Shown: one piece after another, positions 16,131-25,323 of the stretch
How positions within the stretch are numbered: the first letter of the stretch is position 1
Layout: each line of letters begins with the position of its first letter
Source of the DNA: Streptomyces tirandamycinicus
Lineage (GTDB): Bacteria > Actinomycetota > Actinomycetes > Streptomycetales > Streptomycetaceae
NCBI RefSeq assembly: GCF_003097515.1
Contig: NZ_CP029188.1
Coordinates: forward strand, 6,182,531 to 6,246,530
Length of the DNA: 64,000 nucleotides
Direction: 5' to 3'
Made by a program: the position numbers and the translations under genes
Notes under the pieces: generated by a model
Database searches by the model: none
What the model was told of the DNA's origin: nothing
Seen by the model: the letters and a program-made list of their open reading frames with translations, nothing else

Positions 16131-16697
16131 CGCGCCCTGGCGAGGGTGGCGAGGGTGGCGAGGGGCGGCGACCGGCGCCGGCACGGTGGCCACGGAGGTA
16201 CGGCGGCCTCGGCGGCGCGGGCGGACCAGGGCCTCACCGGTAGTCGTCCGGGTGGTCCTGCATCCAGGCGGTGTGGTCACGGACCGGCACCGGCGGCGGT
16301 GTGTCCCCGGCCTCGGGGGTGGCGGCGTCCCCGGACGCGGACATCGCGTGCGGAGGGCTGCTGCCGCGGTGCCGCCGTCGCGGGCGCCGCCCCGGCACCG
16401 GTCGCGGCTTCCCACGGTCGCGGCTTCCCACCGTCGCGGACGGGCCCCGGGCGGCGGAGACGGCGACCGGCGCGCGAAGCGGCCCCGGCCGTCAGTGCCG
16501 CCGTCGGTGCGACGAGCGCCGCGGCACGCACGGGGCGGGGTATAGGCAGGGAAACTACCGGTCCCGGATCGGACGGCGGACCCCGTCGCCGATCGGGGGC
16601 GACCAGGCGCTTGCTCGCCCCAAGGGCTTGTGCGGAGTGGAACGTGTTCTTAACATCGCCGATGTTACATCAGTTGTGTCACAGTGCTGGGGGCTTC
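16131..16697. other. Intergenic region before the acyl-CoA operon
   Basis: A 9-bp GGCGAGGGT repeat (three copies) is near 16139-16165. A 36-codon minus-strand frame (16344 to 16234) ending HTAWMQDHPDDYR looks slightly protein-like but lacks a Shine-Dalgarno and is not called. The last 70 bp hold the promoter and operator listed next. Confidence 0.5.
16628..16667 (+). promoter_or_regulatory. Promoter overlapped by a perfect 17-bp palindrome
   Basis: TTGTGC (16628-16633), 17 bp, TAACAT (16651-16656) form the promoter. The -10 is the left end of TAACATCG-C-CGATGTTA (16651-16667), a perfect inverted repeat, so a dimeric repressor bound here would block transcription of the whole beta-oxidation-type operon. 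Confidence 0.65.
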
Positions 16698-17885
16698 ATG
16701 GCAGCGACAGGGCACGGCCCGCCGAGCGGTCCGCTGGCCGGTGTGCGGGTGGTCGAACTGGCGGGCATCGGGCCCGGCCCGTTCGCCGCCATGCTGCTGG
16801 CCGACCTCGGAGCCGACGTCGTGCGCGTGGACCGGCCCGGTGGCCCCGGGCTCGCGATCGACCCCGCGCACGACCTGACGAACCGGAACAAGAGGTCCGT
16901 ACTGATCGACCTCAAGGCCGACGGGGGTGCCGGCCGGGTCCTCGACCTGGTCGAGCGCGCCGACGTACTCATCGAGGGCTACCGGCCCGGCGTGGCCGAG
17001 CGGCTGGGGGTCGGGCCCGAGGAGTGCCGCGCCCGCAATCCGCGGCTGGTCTACGGCCGGATGACCGGCTGGGGCCAGGAGGGGCCGCTCGCCGGGCGCG
17101 CCGGGCACGACATCGCGTACATCGCCATCACCGGCACGCTCGGCATGATCGGGAAGGCGGACGAACCGCCCGTGGTCCCCGCGAACCTCCTCGGCGACTA
17201 CGCGGGCGGATCTCTGTACCTCGTCATCGGCGTGCTGGCCGCACTCCAGCACGCCCGCGGCCCCGGCGGCACCGGGCAGGTCGTGGACGCGGCGATCGTC
17301 GACGGCGCCGCGCACCTCGCCACGATGATCCACGGGATGATGGCCGCGGGCGGCTGGCAGGACCGCCGGGGCGCCAACCTGCTCGACGGCGGCTGCCCCT
17401 TCTACGGCACCTACGAGACCGCCGACGGCCGGTACATGGCGGTCGGCGCGCTCGAGAAGCAGTTCTACGACGAGTTCATCCGGCTGCTCGGGATCGAGGA
17501 CGAGGTGCCCGCCCGCAAGGACTTCGCCCGCTGGGGGCAACTGCGCGCCGCCGTCGCCGAGCGCTTCCTGACCAGGACGCGGGACGAGTGGACCGCGGTG
17601 TTCGAGGAGTCCGACGCGTGCGTGGCGCCGGTGCTCTCGCTGCGGGAGGCGCCCGGCCATCCGCACCTCGTGGCCCGCGGCACCTTCACCGGCCACGGCG
17701 GGATCACCCAGCCGTCCCCGGCTCCCCGCTTCTCCGCGACCCCCGGCGCCGTCCGCCGTCCGCCCGCGCAACCCGGCGCCGACACCCAGGAGATCGCCCG
17801 CGACTGGGACGTTCCCGGCATCCTGGACGCCTGCGCCACCCGACCGGACCCGACCGCAGCCGGCCCGAAGGGACTTCCGACATGA
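16698..17885 (+). CDS. CaiB/BaiF family protein, probable alpha-methylacyl-CoA racemase
   Basis: A 395-residue family III CoA-transferase-fold protein. It resembles alpha-methylacyl-CoA racemase (AMACR/MCR) more than a transferase: the pair GRAGHDIAYIA (His137) and NLLGDYAGGS (Asp167) corresponds to His126 and Asp156 of the mycobacterial racemase. It would invert 2-methylacyl-CoA esters so that branched chains can enter beta-oxidation, which fits the downstream dehydrogenase, thiolase and FadB genes. ATG at 16698 follows GGGGG; the operator-promoter ends 30 bp upstream. The stop overlaps the next start as ATGA. Confidence 0.9.
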   Translation: MAATGHGPPSGPLAGVRVVELAGIGPGPFAAMLLADLGADVVRVDRPGGPGLAIDPAHDLTNRNKRSVLIDLKADGGAGRVLDLVERADVLIEGYRPGVAERLGVGPEECRARNPRLVYGRMTGWGQEGPLAGRAGHDIAYIAITGTLGMIGKADEPPVVPANLLGDYAGGSLYLVIGVLAALQHARGPGGTGQVVDAAIVDGAAHLATMIHGMMAAGGWQDRRGANLLDGGCPFYGTYETADGRYMAVGALEKQFYDEFIRLLGIEDEVPARKDFARWGQLRAAVAERFLTRTRDEWTAVFEESDACVAPVLSLREAPGHPHLVARGTFTGHGGITQPSPAPRFSATPGAVRRPPAQPGADTQEIARDWDVPGILDACATRPDPTAAGPKGLPT

Positions 17886-19024
17886 AACGACAGATCTTCG
17901 ACGCCGAGCACGAGGCGTTCCGCGAAACCGTCCGCTCCTTCATCGGCAAGGAGGTGCTGCCCCACTACGAGCAGTGGGAGAAGGACGGCATCGTCTCCCG
18001 TGACGTCTGGCTGGCGGCCGGCCGCCAGGGCCTGCTGGGGCCCGCCGTGCCCGAGGAGTACGGCGGTGGCGGGAACTCCGACTTCCGGTACAGTGCCGTT
18101 CTCGCCGAGGAGTTCACCCGCGCCGGCGCCCCGGGCCTCGCGATCGGGCTGCACAACGACGTCATCGGCCCGTACCTCACCTCCCTCGCCACCGAGGAGC
18201 AGAAGAGGCGCTGGCTGCCCGGCTTCTGCAGCGGCGAGATCATCACCGCCATCGCGATGACCGAGCCCGGGGCGGGCTCGGACCTCCAGGGCATCCGCAC
18301 CACCGCCGAGGACTGCGGCGACCACTGGCTGCTCAACGGGTCCAAGACGTTCATCTCCAACGGCATCCTCGCCGACCTGGTGATCGTCGTCGCCAGGACC
18401 GCCCCCGAAGGGGGTGCCAAGGGGCTGTCGCTGCTGGTCGTGGAGCGCGGCACGGAGGGCTTCGAACGCGGCCGCAACCTCGACAAGATCGGTCAGAAGG
18501 CGCAGGACACGGCCGAGTTGTTCTTCGACGACGTGCGGGTCCCCAAGGAGAACCTCCTCGGGCAGCGCGACGGGGCGTTCGGCCACCTGATGACGAATCT
18601 GGCCCAGGAGCGGCTGAGCATCGCCGTCGCCGCCATCGCCGCCGCCGAGCACCTGCTGGAGATCACGACGCGGTACGTCAAGGAGCGCGAGGCGTTCGGC
18701 CGGCCGCTGGCGAAGCTCCAGCACATCCGCTTCGAGATAGCCGAGATGGCCACCGAGTGCGCCGTGACCCGGACGTTCCTCGACCGCTGCATCGTCGACC
18801 ACTCCGACGGGCGGCTGGACGCGGTGCACGCCTCGATGGCCAAGTGGTGGGCCACGGAACTGCAGAAGCGGGTCGCCGACCGATGCCTTCAACTGCACGG
18901 CGGCTACGGCTACATGGCGGAGTACCGGGTCGCCAGGGCCTTCACGGACGGCCGCATCCAGACGATCTACGGTGGCACCACGGAGATCATGAAGGAGATC
19001 ATCGGCCGCGCGCTGCTCTCCTGA
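17882..19024 (+). CDS. Acyl-CoA dehydrogenase
   Basis: A 380-residue FAD enzyme that makes the 2,3-double bond of acyl-CoA, first step of beta-oxidation. Seen: the ACD signature AIAMTEPGAGSDLQGI, WLLNGSKTFISNG, the C-terminal helices with YVKEREAFGRPLAKLQ, LQLHGGYGYMAEY and the end IQTIYGGTTEIMKEIIGRAL. The family's catalytic glutamate position was not assigned by eye. The start ATG overlaps the previous stop (ATGA at 17882-17885), so the two genes are translationally coupled. Confidence 0.94.
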   Translation: MKRQIFDAEHEAFRETVRSFIGKEVLPHYEQWEKDGIVSRDVWLAAGRQGLLGPAVPEEYGGGGNSDFRYSAVLAEEFTRAGAPGLAIGLHNDVIGPYLTSLATEEQKRRWLPGFCSGEIITAIAMTEPGAGSDLQGIRTTAEDCGDHWLLNGSKTFISNGILADLVIVVARTAPEGGAKGLSLLVVERGTEGFERGRNLDKIGQKAQDTAELFFDDVRVPKENLLGQRDGAFGHLMTNLAQERLSIAVAAIAAAEHLLEITTRYVKEREAFGRPLAKLQHIRFEIAEMATECAVTRTFLDRCIVDHSDGRLDAVHASMAKWWATELQKRVADRCLQLHGGYGYMAEYRVARAFTDGRIQTIYGGTTEIMKEIIGRALLS

Positions 19025-19060
19025 CCGGCCGCTCTCCCGGCCGGCCGGCGGACGTTCCCT

Positions 19061-19100
19061 CCCGGGTCATCCCGGGTCATCCCGGGCCATCCCGGGCAAC
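19061..19100. repeat. 10-bp CCCGGGTCAT tandem repeat
   Basis: Four 10-bp units, two identical and two with changes, between the acyl-CoA dehydrogenase and thiolase genes of the same operon. Confidence 0.85.
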
Positions 19101-19175
19101 GGCCGCCCGCCGTCCGCCCCCGAACCTCCCGCTGCCTCACCCTCGACCCTCACCCGTGATGCGAAAGGCTCTGTT

Positions 19176-20390
19176 GTGAGTACCGAAGCGTATGTGTACG
19201 ACGCGATCCGCACCCCGCGCGGCCGCGGCAAGGCCGACGGCGCCCTGCACGGCACCAAGCCCATCGATCTCGTGGTCGGCCTGATCCGCGAGATCCGCTC
19301 CCGCTTCCCGGGGCTCGACCCGGCCGCGATCGACGACATCGTGCTCGGGGTCGTGGGCCCGGTCGGCGACCAGGGCTCGGACATCGCCCGGATCTCCGCC
19401 ATCGCCGCCGGACTGCCCGACACCGTCGCGGGCGTCCAGGAGAACCGCTTCTGCGCCTCCGGCCTGGAGGCCGTCAACATGGCGGCCATGAAGGTCCGCT
19501 CCGGCTGGGAGGACCTGGTCCTCGCCGGAGGCGTCGAATCGATGTCGCGCGTGCCGATGGCGTCCGACGGCGGCGCCTGGTTCGCCGACCCGATGACCAA
19601 CTTCGACACCCACTTCGTGCCGCAGGGCATCGGCGCCGACCTGATCGCCACCATCGAGGGCTTCTCCCGGCGGGACGTGGACGACTACGCGGCGCTGTCC
19701 CAGGAGCGGGCGGCCGCCGCCTGGAAGGACGGCCGCTTCGACCGCTCCGTCGTCCCGGTGAAGGACCGCAACGGCCTCGTCGTCCTCGACCACGACGAGC
19801 ACATGCGCCCGGGCACCACCGCGGACTCGCTGGCCGCCCTCAAGCCGTCGTTCGCGGGCATCGGGGACATGGGCGGCTTCGACGCGGTCGCGCTCCAGAC
19901 GTACCACTGGGTGGAGCGGATCGACCACGTCCACCATGCGGGCAACTCCTCCGGCATCGTCGACGGCGCCTCGCTCGTGGCAGTCGGCTCCGAGGAGGTC
20001 GGCCGGCGGTACGGGCTCGCGCCCCGCGCGCGGATCGTCTCCGCGGCGGTCTCCGGATCCGAGCCGACCATCATGCTCACCGGGCCCGCCCCCGCCACCC
20101 GCAAGGCGCTCGCCAGGGCCGGGCTGACCATCGACGACATCGACCTCGTCGAGATCAACGAGGCGTTCGCCGCCGTCGTCCTGCGCTTCGTGAAGGACAT
20201 GGGGCTGTCCCTCGACAAGGTCAACGTCAACGGCGGAGCCATCGCGCTGGGCCACCCGCTCGGCGCCACCGGCGCCATGATCCTCGGCACCCTCGTCGAC
20301 GAACTGGAGCGCCAGGACAAGCGGTACGGCCTCGCCACCCTCTGCGTCGGCGGCGGCATGGGCATCGCCACGATCGTCGAACGCGTCTGA
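19176..20390 (+). CDS. Acetyl-CoA C-acyltransferase (thiolase, FadA-like)
   Basis: A 404-residue thiolase. The acyl-enzyme cysteine is Cys93 (QENRFCASGLEAV), the catalytic histidine His360 (GGAIALGHPLGATGA) and the second cysteine Cys390 (CVGGGMGIA). It releases acetyl-CoA at the end of each beta-oxidation turn and should pair with the FadB-type enzyme downstream. The start is GTG at 19176 after GAAAGG. The gene sits 43 bp before fadB in the same direction. Confidence 0.94.
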   Translation: MSTEAYVYDAIRTPRGRGKADGALHGTKPIDLVVGLIREIRSRFPGLDPAAIDDIVLGVVGPVGDQGSDIARISAIAAGLPDTVAGVQENRFCASGLEAVNMAAMKVRSGWEDLVLAGGVESMSRVPMASDGGAWFADPMTNFDTHFVPQGIGADLIATIEGFSRRDVDDYAALSQERAAAAWKDGRFDRSVVPVKDRNGLVVLDHDEHMRPGTTADSLAALKPSFAGIGDMGGFDAVALQTYHWVERIDHVHHAGNSSGIVDGASLVAVGSEEVGRRYGLAPRARIVSAAVSGSEPTIMLTGPAPATRKALARAGLTIDDIDLVEINEAFAAVVLRFVKDMGLSLDKVNVNGGAIALGHPLGATGAMILGTLVDELERQDKRYGLATLCVGGGMGIATIVERV

Positions 20391-20433
20391 CCCCTCGTCC
20401 CTCCCGCCCCTTCCCCCGTACGGAGAAGCAGCA

Positions 20434-22632
20434 ATGACCGCAACGCCGACGAGCACCACCATCCGCTGGGAGCAGGACGAGACCGGCATCGTCACCCTCG
20501 TCCTGGACGACCCCGACCAGTCCGCCAACACCATGAACCGGGCCTTCCGCGAGTCGATCGCGGCGATCGCCGACCGCGCCGAGGCCGAGAAGGACTCGAT
20601 CCGCGGCATCGTCTTCACGTCCGCCAAGAAGACCTTCTTCGCGGGCGGCGACCTCAAGGACATGATCAAGGTCGGCCCCGAGCACGCCCGGCAGGCCTTC
20701 GACATGGGCATGGGCATCAAGCGGGCGCTGCGCCGGATCGAGACCCTGGGCAAGCCCGTCGTCGCCGCCATCAACGGCGCGGCACTGGGCGGCGGTTACG
20801 AGATCGCCCTCGCCTGCCACCACCGCATCGCGCTCGACGCCCCCGGGTCCAAGATCGGTCTGCCCGAGGTCACGCTGGGACTGCTGCCCGCCGGCGGCGG
20901 TGTCACCCGCACCGTGCGCCTCATGGGCATCGCCGACGCGCTGCTGAAGGTGCTTCTGCAGGGCACCCAGTACTCCCCGCGACGCGCCCTCGAGAACGGG
21001 CTCGTCCACGACGTGGCCGCCACGCCCGAGGAGATGCTGGCCAAGGCGCGCGCCTTCATCGAGGCGCACCCCGAGTCGCAGCAGCCCTGGGACGTCAAGG
21101 GCTACCGGATTCCCGGCGGTACGCCGTCGAACCCCAAGTTCGCCGCGAACCTGCCCGCCTTCCCCGCCAACCTCAAGAAGCAGCTGAACGGCGCCCCGTT
21201 CCCGGCGCCGCGCAACATCCTCGCGGCCGCCGTCGAGGGGTCCCAGGTGGACTTCGAGACGGCTCAGGTCATCGAGGCGCGGTACTTCACCGAGCTGCTC
21301 ACCGGCCAGACCGCCAAGAACATGATCCAGGCGTTCTTCTTCGACCTCCAGGCGGTCAACTCCGGCGCGAACCGCCCCAAGGGCGTCGAGCCGCGCAAGG
21401 TCCGCAAGGTCGCCGTGCTCGGCGCCGGGATGATGGGCGCGGGCATCGCGTACTCCTGCGCCCGGGCGGGCATCGAGGTGGTCCTCAAGGACGTCAACGC
21501 CGACGCGGCCGAGCGGGGCAAGGCGTACTCCGAGAAGCTGCTGGACAAGGCGCTGAGCCGGGGCCGGACGACCGAGGCCAAGCGTGCCGAGCTGCTCGCC
21601 CGGATCACTCCGACGGCCGACCCCGCCGACCTCGCGGGCTGCGACGCGGTCATCGAGGCGGTCTTCGAGGACCCGGCGCTCAAGCACAAGGTGTTCCAGG
21701 AGATCCAGCACGTCGTCGAGCCGGACGCGCTGCTGTGCTCCAACACCTCGACGCTGCCCATCACCGTGCTCGCCGAAGGGGTGGAACGGCCCGCCGACTT
21801 CATCGGTCTGCACTTCTTCTCGCCGGTGGACAAGATGCCGCTGGTCGAGATCATCAAGGGCGGGCGCACCGGTGACGAGGCGCTGGCCCGCGCCTTCGAC
21901 CTGGTCCGGCAGATCGGCAAGACGCCGATCGTGGTGAACGACTCCCGCGGGTTCTTCACCTCGCGGGTGATCGGGCAGTTCATCAACGAGGGCGTGGCGA
22001 TGGTCGGCGAGGGCGTCGAGCCCGCGTCGGTCGAGCAGGCCGCGGCCCAGGCCGGGTACCCGGCGAAGGTGCTGTCGCTGATGGACGAGCTCACCCTCAC
22101 CCTCCCGCGCAAGATCCGCAATGAGACGCGGCGGGCGGTGGAGGAGTCCGGCGGCACCTGGACCCCGCACCCCGCCGACGCGGTCGTCGACCGGCTGGTC
22201 GACGAGTTCGGGCGCACCGGCCGCAGCGGCGGCGCGGGCTTCTACGACTACGTCGACGGCAGGCGCTCCGGGCTGTGGCCCGGTCTGCGCGAGCACTTCG
22301 CCAAGCCCGGCGTGCACGTGCCGTTCGAGGACATGAAGGAGCGGATGCTCTTCTCCGAGGCGCTGGACACCGTCCGGTGCCTGGAGGAGGGCGTGTTGAC
22401 GTCGGTCGCCGACGCCAACATCGGCTCCATCATGGGCATCGGCTTCCCGGCATGGACGGGCGGCGTCCTGCAGTACATCAACGGGTACGAGGGCCGGGAC
22501 GGCATCGGCGACGGCCTGCCCGGCTTCGTCGCGCGGGCGCGCGAGCTGGCGGAGGCGTACGGCGAGCGCTTCGAGCCCCCGGCGCTCCTGGTGGAGAAGG
22601 CCGAGCGCGGCGAGGTCTTCACCGACGAGTGA
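20434..22632 (+). CDS. Bifunctional enoyl-CoA hydratase / 3-hydroxyacyl-CoA dehydrogenase (FadB/FadJ type)
   Basis: A 732-residue fusion. Residues 1-210 are a crotonase domain (FFAGGDLKDM oxyanion hole, INGAALGGGYEIALACH). From about 325 a dehydrogenase domain begins with the NAD site VAVLGAGMMGAGIAYSCARAG, then SNTSTLPIT, LHFFSPVDKMPLVEII and a C-terminal dimer domain. Together it hydrates the enoyl-CoA and oxidises the 3-hydroxyacyl-CoA. ATG at 20434 follows GGAGAAGC. It is the last gene of the operon and a long terminator hairpin follows 26 bp after the stop. Confidence 0.95.
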   Translation: MTATPTSTTIRWEQDETGIVTLVLDDPDQSANTMNRAFRESIAAIADRAEAEKDSIRGIVFTSAKKTFFAGGDLKDMIKVGPEHARQAFDMGMGIKRALRRIETLGKPVVAAINGAALGGGYEIALACHHRIALDAPGSKIGLPEVTLGLLPAGGGVTRTVRLMGIADALLKVLLQGTQYSPRRALENGLVHDVAATPEEMLAKARAFIEAHPESQQPWDVKGYRIPGGTPSNPKFAANLPAFPANLKKQLNGAPFPAPRNILAAAVEGSQVDFETAQVIEARYFTELLTGQTAKNMIQAFFFDLQAVNSGANRPKGVEPRKVRKVAVLGAGMMGAGIAYSCARAGIEVVLKDVNADAAERGKAYSEKLLDKALSRGRTTEAKRAELLARITPTADPADLAGCDAVIEAVFEDPALKHKVFQEIQHVVEPDALLCSNTSTLPITVLAEGVERPADFIGLHFFSPVDKMPLVEIIKGGRTGDEALARAFDLVRQIGKTPIVVNDSRGFFTSRVIGQFINEGVAMVGEGVEPASVEQAAAQAGYPAKVLSLMDELTLTLPRKIRNETRRAVEESGGTWTPHPADAVVDRLVDEFGRTGRSGGAGFYDYVDGRRSGLWPGLREHFAKPGVHVPFEDMKERMLFSEALDTVRCLEEGVLTSVADANIGSIMGIGFPAWTGGVLQYINGYEGRDGIGDGLPGFVARARELAEAYGERFEPPALLVEKAERGEVFTDE

Positions 22633-22657
22633 CCCGGCGTCCGGACTGACCCGGCGT

Positions 22658-22688
22658 CCCGGCCGGTCCGGCGCCCGGACCGGCCGGG
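22658..22688 (+). terminator. Terminator of the acyl-CoA operon
   Basis: A perfect 14-bp stem CCCGGCCGGTCCGG / CCGGACCGGCCGGG with a 3-base loop, right after the fadB-type stop codon. No T run. Confidence 0.85.
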
Positions 22689-23094
22689 CCCGTGATCCGG
22701 GTGGGCTCCCGATCCGGGTGGGACGCGTCCGGCCGGGCCCGCGATTCGGCCGGGTCCCCGATCCGGACGGGCCCGCGCCGCCGGCGGCCCCGTCCGGACG
22801 GACGGGACATGCACGCAGCGCCCCCGCCCGGCGTCCACGGCGAGGGCGGCGAACCGGCCGCGGCCGCTGTACGGGGGCTTCGGCCGCGGCGCTCCGGCCG
22901 CGGGGCGGCAGATGCCGCCCGGCGTGGATCACGGGGAGACACGGCCGAGTTGCGGAACGCGGACGGACCTCCAAGACTGGCACGTGTGCCGCCGGTGCAA
23001 CCGTCGAGCCGAGAGGCTCCGGTGGCCGCCGGGACGATCTCCGGCGCGCGGCGGCAGGCCGGTCCGCGAAGGGCGCAGCGCACTTGGAGCCGCC
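22689..23094. other. Gene-free gap
   Basis: About 400 bp without a supported gene. GATCCGGGTGGG appears twice near 22695-22725 and related GATCCGGACGGG/GATTCGGCCGGG words follow, a decayed repeat. No clear promoter for the next gene was found. Confidence 0.5.
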
Positions 23095-24255
23095 ATGGCC
23101 GACATCGCACGCCGCCGCATCTGCCGCTTCGTCGGCGCGTCCTGCATGGTAGCGGTGCTCACCGTACCGGCCGGCGTGACCGGCCCCGCGGCAGCGGACC
23201 CTGCCCGGTCTCAGGCGTCGGCCGACGCCCAGGCTCAGCCCGAGCCCCCGCCGCAACCGCCTCCCCAGCCACCCCCGCCCCCCGAGCCTCCGCCGCAGCC
23301 CCCTCCGCCTCCGCCGGAGCCGCCACCTCCGCCCCCCGAGCCTCCTCCGCCTCCGCCGGAGCCACCTGCTCCGCCGCCGGAGCCTCCTCCGCCTCCGCCG
23401 GAGCCACCTCCGGAATCTCCTCCGCCGCCCCCGGAGCAGCCCGAGGAGCCCCCGGACCAGCAGTCACCTCCGCCTCCGGACCAGTCCCCGCCCCCGCCGC
23501 AGGACCCCCCACCGGAGGGCGAGGACCCGGCCCGGCAGAAGGAAGAGCTGCGGCAGCTGACGCCCCAACTCAAGGACGACGTCACGAAGCTGTCGAAGCG
23601 GCAGGACGTACCCCCGGAGCTCGAGGAGACCGTGGACCAGCTCCCCTCCACCCTGCGGATGGTCGAGGATCCGAAGACACCGCTGCAGGACCGGCACACC
23701 CTCGCCAAGAGCGTGGGGCAGCTGACGATGGCGCTGCGGCTGATCGAGGATCCGAAGACGTCGCCGAAGGAACGCGCGGCCCTGCTGCTGGTGGTGCGTC
23801 CGCTGACCGGTTCACTGCAGATCATCGGGAAGACGCCGCCGGGTCAGCGGGCCGCGTACACGGCATGTGCCCGGCAGCTGACGGTGGCGCTGCGGCTGAT
23901 CGAGGATCCCAAGACGTCGCCGCAGCATCGCGCGGCCCTGCTGCTGGTGGTGCGTCCGCTGAACAGCGCGTTGAAGATCGCCGGGAAGACGCCGCCGGGT
24001 CAGCGGGCCGCGTACACGGAGAGTGTCCGGAGCCTGACGGTGGCGCTGCGGCTGATCGAGGGTCCCAAGACGTCGCCGCAGCATCGCCGAGAGCTCACCG
24101 AGGCCGTACAGCCGCTGACCCGGACCCTGCGGGGGATCGAGGATCCCAAGACGTCGCCGGAGCGGCGCCGGGAGCTCACCGAGGCCGTGCGGCCGCAGAG
24201 CGACGAGCTGGGGGACCGGACCAGGGAGATCCTCGGCAGCCCGACGCCCGGCTGA
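23095..24255 (+). CDS. Secreted proline-rich protein with seven helical repeats, unknown function
   Basis: A 386-residue protein of three parts. Residues 1-35 are a signal peptide (VAVLTVPAGVTGPAAADPA). About 45-140 is an almost pure Pro-rich stalk of PPPPEPPP-type words, likely an extended wall-spanning rod. About 165-370 is seven copies of a 25-27-residue unit with the pattern LTxALRLIEDPKTSPxxR...VRP, alternating with a shorter form LxIxGKTPPGQRAAYTxxxR; the repeats are strongly helical and end in R-rich caps. I know no named family with this arrangement. ATG at 23095 follows TTGGAG. Copies are nearly identical in DNA, pointing to recent duplication. Confidence 0.8.
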   Translation: MADIARRRICRFVGASCMVAVLTVPAGVTGPAAADPARSQASADAQAQPEPPPQPPPQPPPPPEPPPQPPPPPPEPPPPPPEPPPPPPEPPAPPPEPPPPPPEPPPESPPPPPEQPEEPPDQQSPPPPDQSPPPPQDPPPEGEDPARQKEELRQLTPQLKDDVTKLSKRQDVPPELEETVDQLPSTLRMVEDPKTPLQDRHTLAKSVGQLTMALRLIEDPKTSPKERAALLLVVRPLTGSLQIIGKTPPGQRAAYTACARQLTVALRLIEDPKTSPQHRAALLLVVRPLNSALKIAGKTPPGQRAAYTESVRSLTVALRLIEGPKTSPQHRRELTEAVQPLTRTLRGIEDPKTSPERRRELTEAVRPQSDELGDRTREILGSPTPG

Positions 24256-24291
24256 GCCGCGGCGCGCCGGGTGGAGATCCGTCCGCCGGCG

Positions 24292-25047
24292 CTACCCGGG
24301 CCGGGACCCGGGCATGCCGCCGCCGGACCCGAACGCCGCGCGGAGCTCCTCCCGCAGCGACCGCTGGAAGGCCGTGACCAGGGCCTGGACGACCATGGGC
24401 TGCATATGGGCCGAGAGGGACTTCATCGCGGCGACATGGTCCGGGTCCGACTCGCGCTCGCGGTAGGGGCCCCACACCTCGTCGCGGAACAGCCCGGTCA
24501 ATTGCTGCGCGGCGGAGCGGGCATGCTCCAGCAGCACGGTGCGGGAGGCGAGGATGGTCTCGTGGGCGATGGGGACGTCGAGCAGCTCGACGCCCAGCCG
24601 CAGCAGCCCGCCGTCGAGCCGGAACACATCCGGCGCGGCGGTCCGTTCCAGCACGCCCATGGCGGCGAGCCGGTCGATGTCCTGCTCCGACAGAGGCCGC
24701 CCGGCCCGGCGCTCCAGCTCCCGCAGACAGGTCTCCTCCGAGGATTCGGGCGCCCAGGAGGCCACCAGCGCCCGGTGGATCGCCAGGTCCTGCGCGCTCA
24801 GCCCCGGGGGCAGCTGCTCCAGGTAGCGTTCGATGGCCGCGAGTGTCATGCCCTGGTGCTGGAGTTCCTCGATCAGGGCCAGCCGGGAGAGGTGCTCCGC
24901 GCCGTAGTGGCCGACGCGGCGTGGGCCGATCCGCGGGGGCGGCAACAGCCCGCGGGTGCCGTAGAACCGGATGGTGCGGACGGTGACGCCTGCGCGGGCG
25001 GCCAGTTCGTCGACGGTCAGCGTCGGCCCCTCGGTCTCGGTCGCCAT
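24292..25047 (-). CDS. MerR family transcriptional regulator
   Basis: A 251-residue regulator. Residues 10-80 are the MerR winged helix (LTVDELAARAGVTVRTIRFYGTRGLLPPP...GHYGAEHLSRLALIEELQHQGMTL), followed by a coiled coil (about 80-110) and a C-terminal domain without metal-binding cysteines, so an organic effector is more likely than a metal. ATG at 25047 has AGGAAG upstream. The gene's own promoter has the long 19-bp spacer typical of MerR control (separate entry). It converges on the Pro-rich repeat gene with only 36 bp between. Confidence 0.88.
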   Translation of the reverse strand: MATETEGPTLTVDELAARAGVTVRTIRFYGTRGLLPPPRIGPRRVGHYGAEHLSRLALIEELQHQGMTLAAIERYLEQLPPGLSAQDLAIHRALVASWAPESSEETCLRELERRAGRPLSEQDIDRLAAMGVLERTAAPDVFRLDGGLLRLGVELLDVPIAHETILASRTVLLEHARSAAQQLTGLFRDEVWGPYRERESDPDHVAAMKSLSAHMQPMVVQALVTAFQRSLREELRAAFGSGGGMPGSRPG

Positions 25048-25086
25048 CGTCTTCCTCGCTCCCTGCGTGCACCGGGCTCCAGTGCA

Positions 25087-25117
25087 ACAGTATTGCTGTC
25101 TCACCGGGGTGGTGAAA
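25087..25117 (-). promoter_or_regulatory. MerR-type promoter with 19-bp spacer
   Basis: Minus strand TTTCAC (25112-25117), 19 bp, TACTGT (25087-25092). The spacer carries the inverted repeat TCACC-GGGGT-GGTGA (25101-25115), where a MerR dimer would bind and untwist the DNA. Suggests autoregulation. Confidence 0.5.
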
Positions 25118-25323
25118 CCCGGGAGCATCGGGGCCGACGGTCCGCGGGGCCCGGCCCGGATGGAGCCGCTGGTGCGGGCGCGGACCGTCGAGCGGGCCTG
25201 CCTCCCGCGACGGCGTACGACCCCGGAGTACGACCCCGGAGCGCGGCCCGCGCGCGGCCGGTTGGGCGGATGACGCTAGAGTGCGGTGCTTGTTCGAGCG
25301 GCGCACGGCGGGACGGGGAGAGC

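Noticed and set aside
16234..16344. Possible 36-residue minus-strand protein ending HTAWMQDHPDDYR
   Set aside because: The end looks protein-like, but no ribosome-binding site and no known family; kept only as a note.
20227..23256. 1009-codon minus-strand open frame
   Set aside because: Mirror of the thiolase and FadB-type genes; residues are G/A/R/D-rich without motifs, and it crosses a terminator hairpin.
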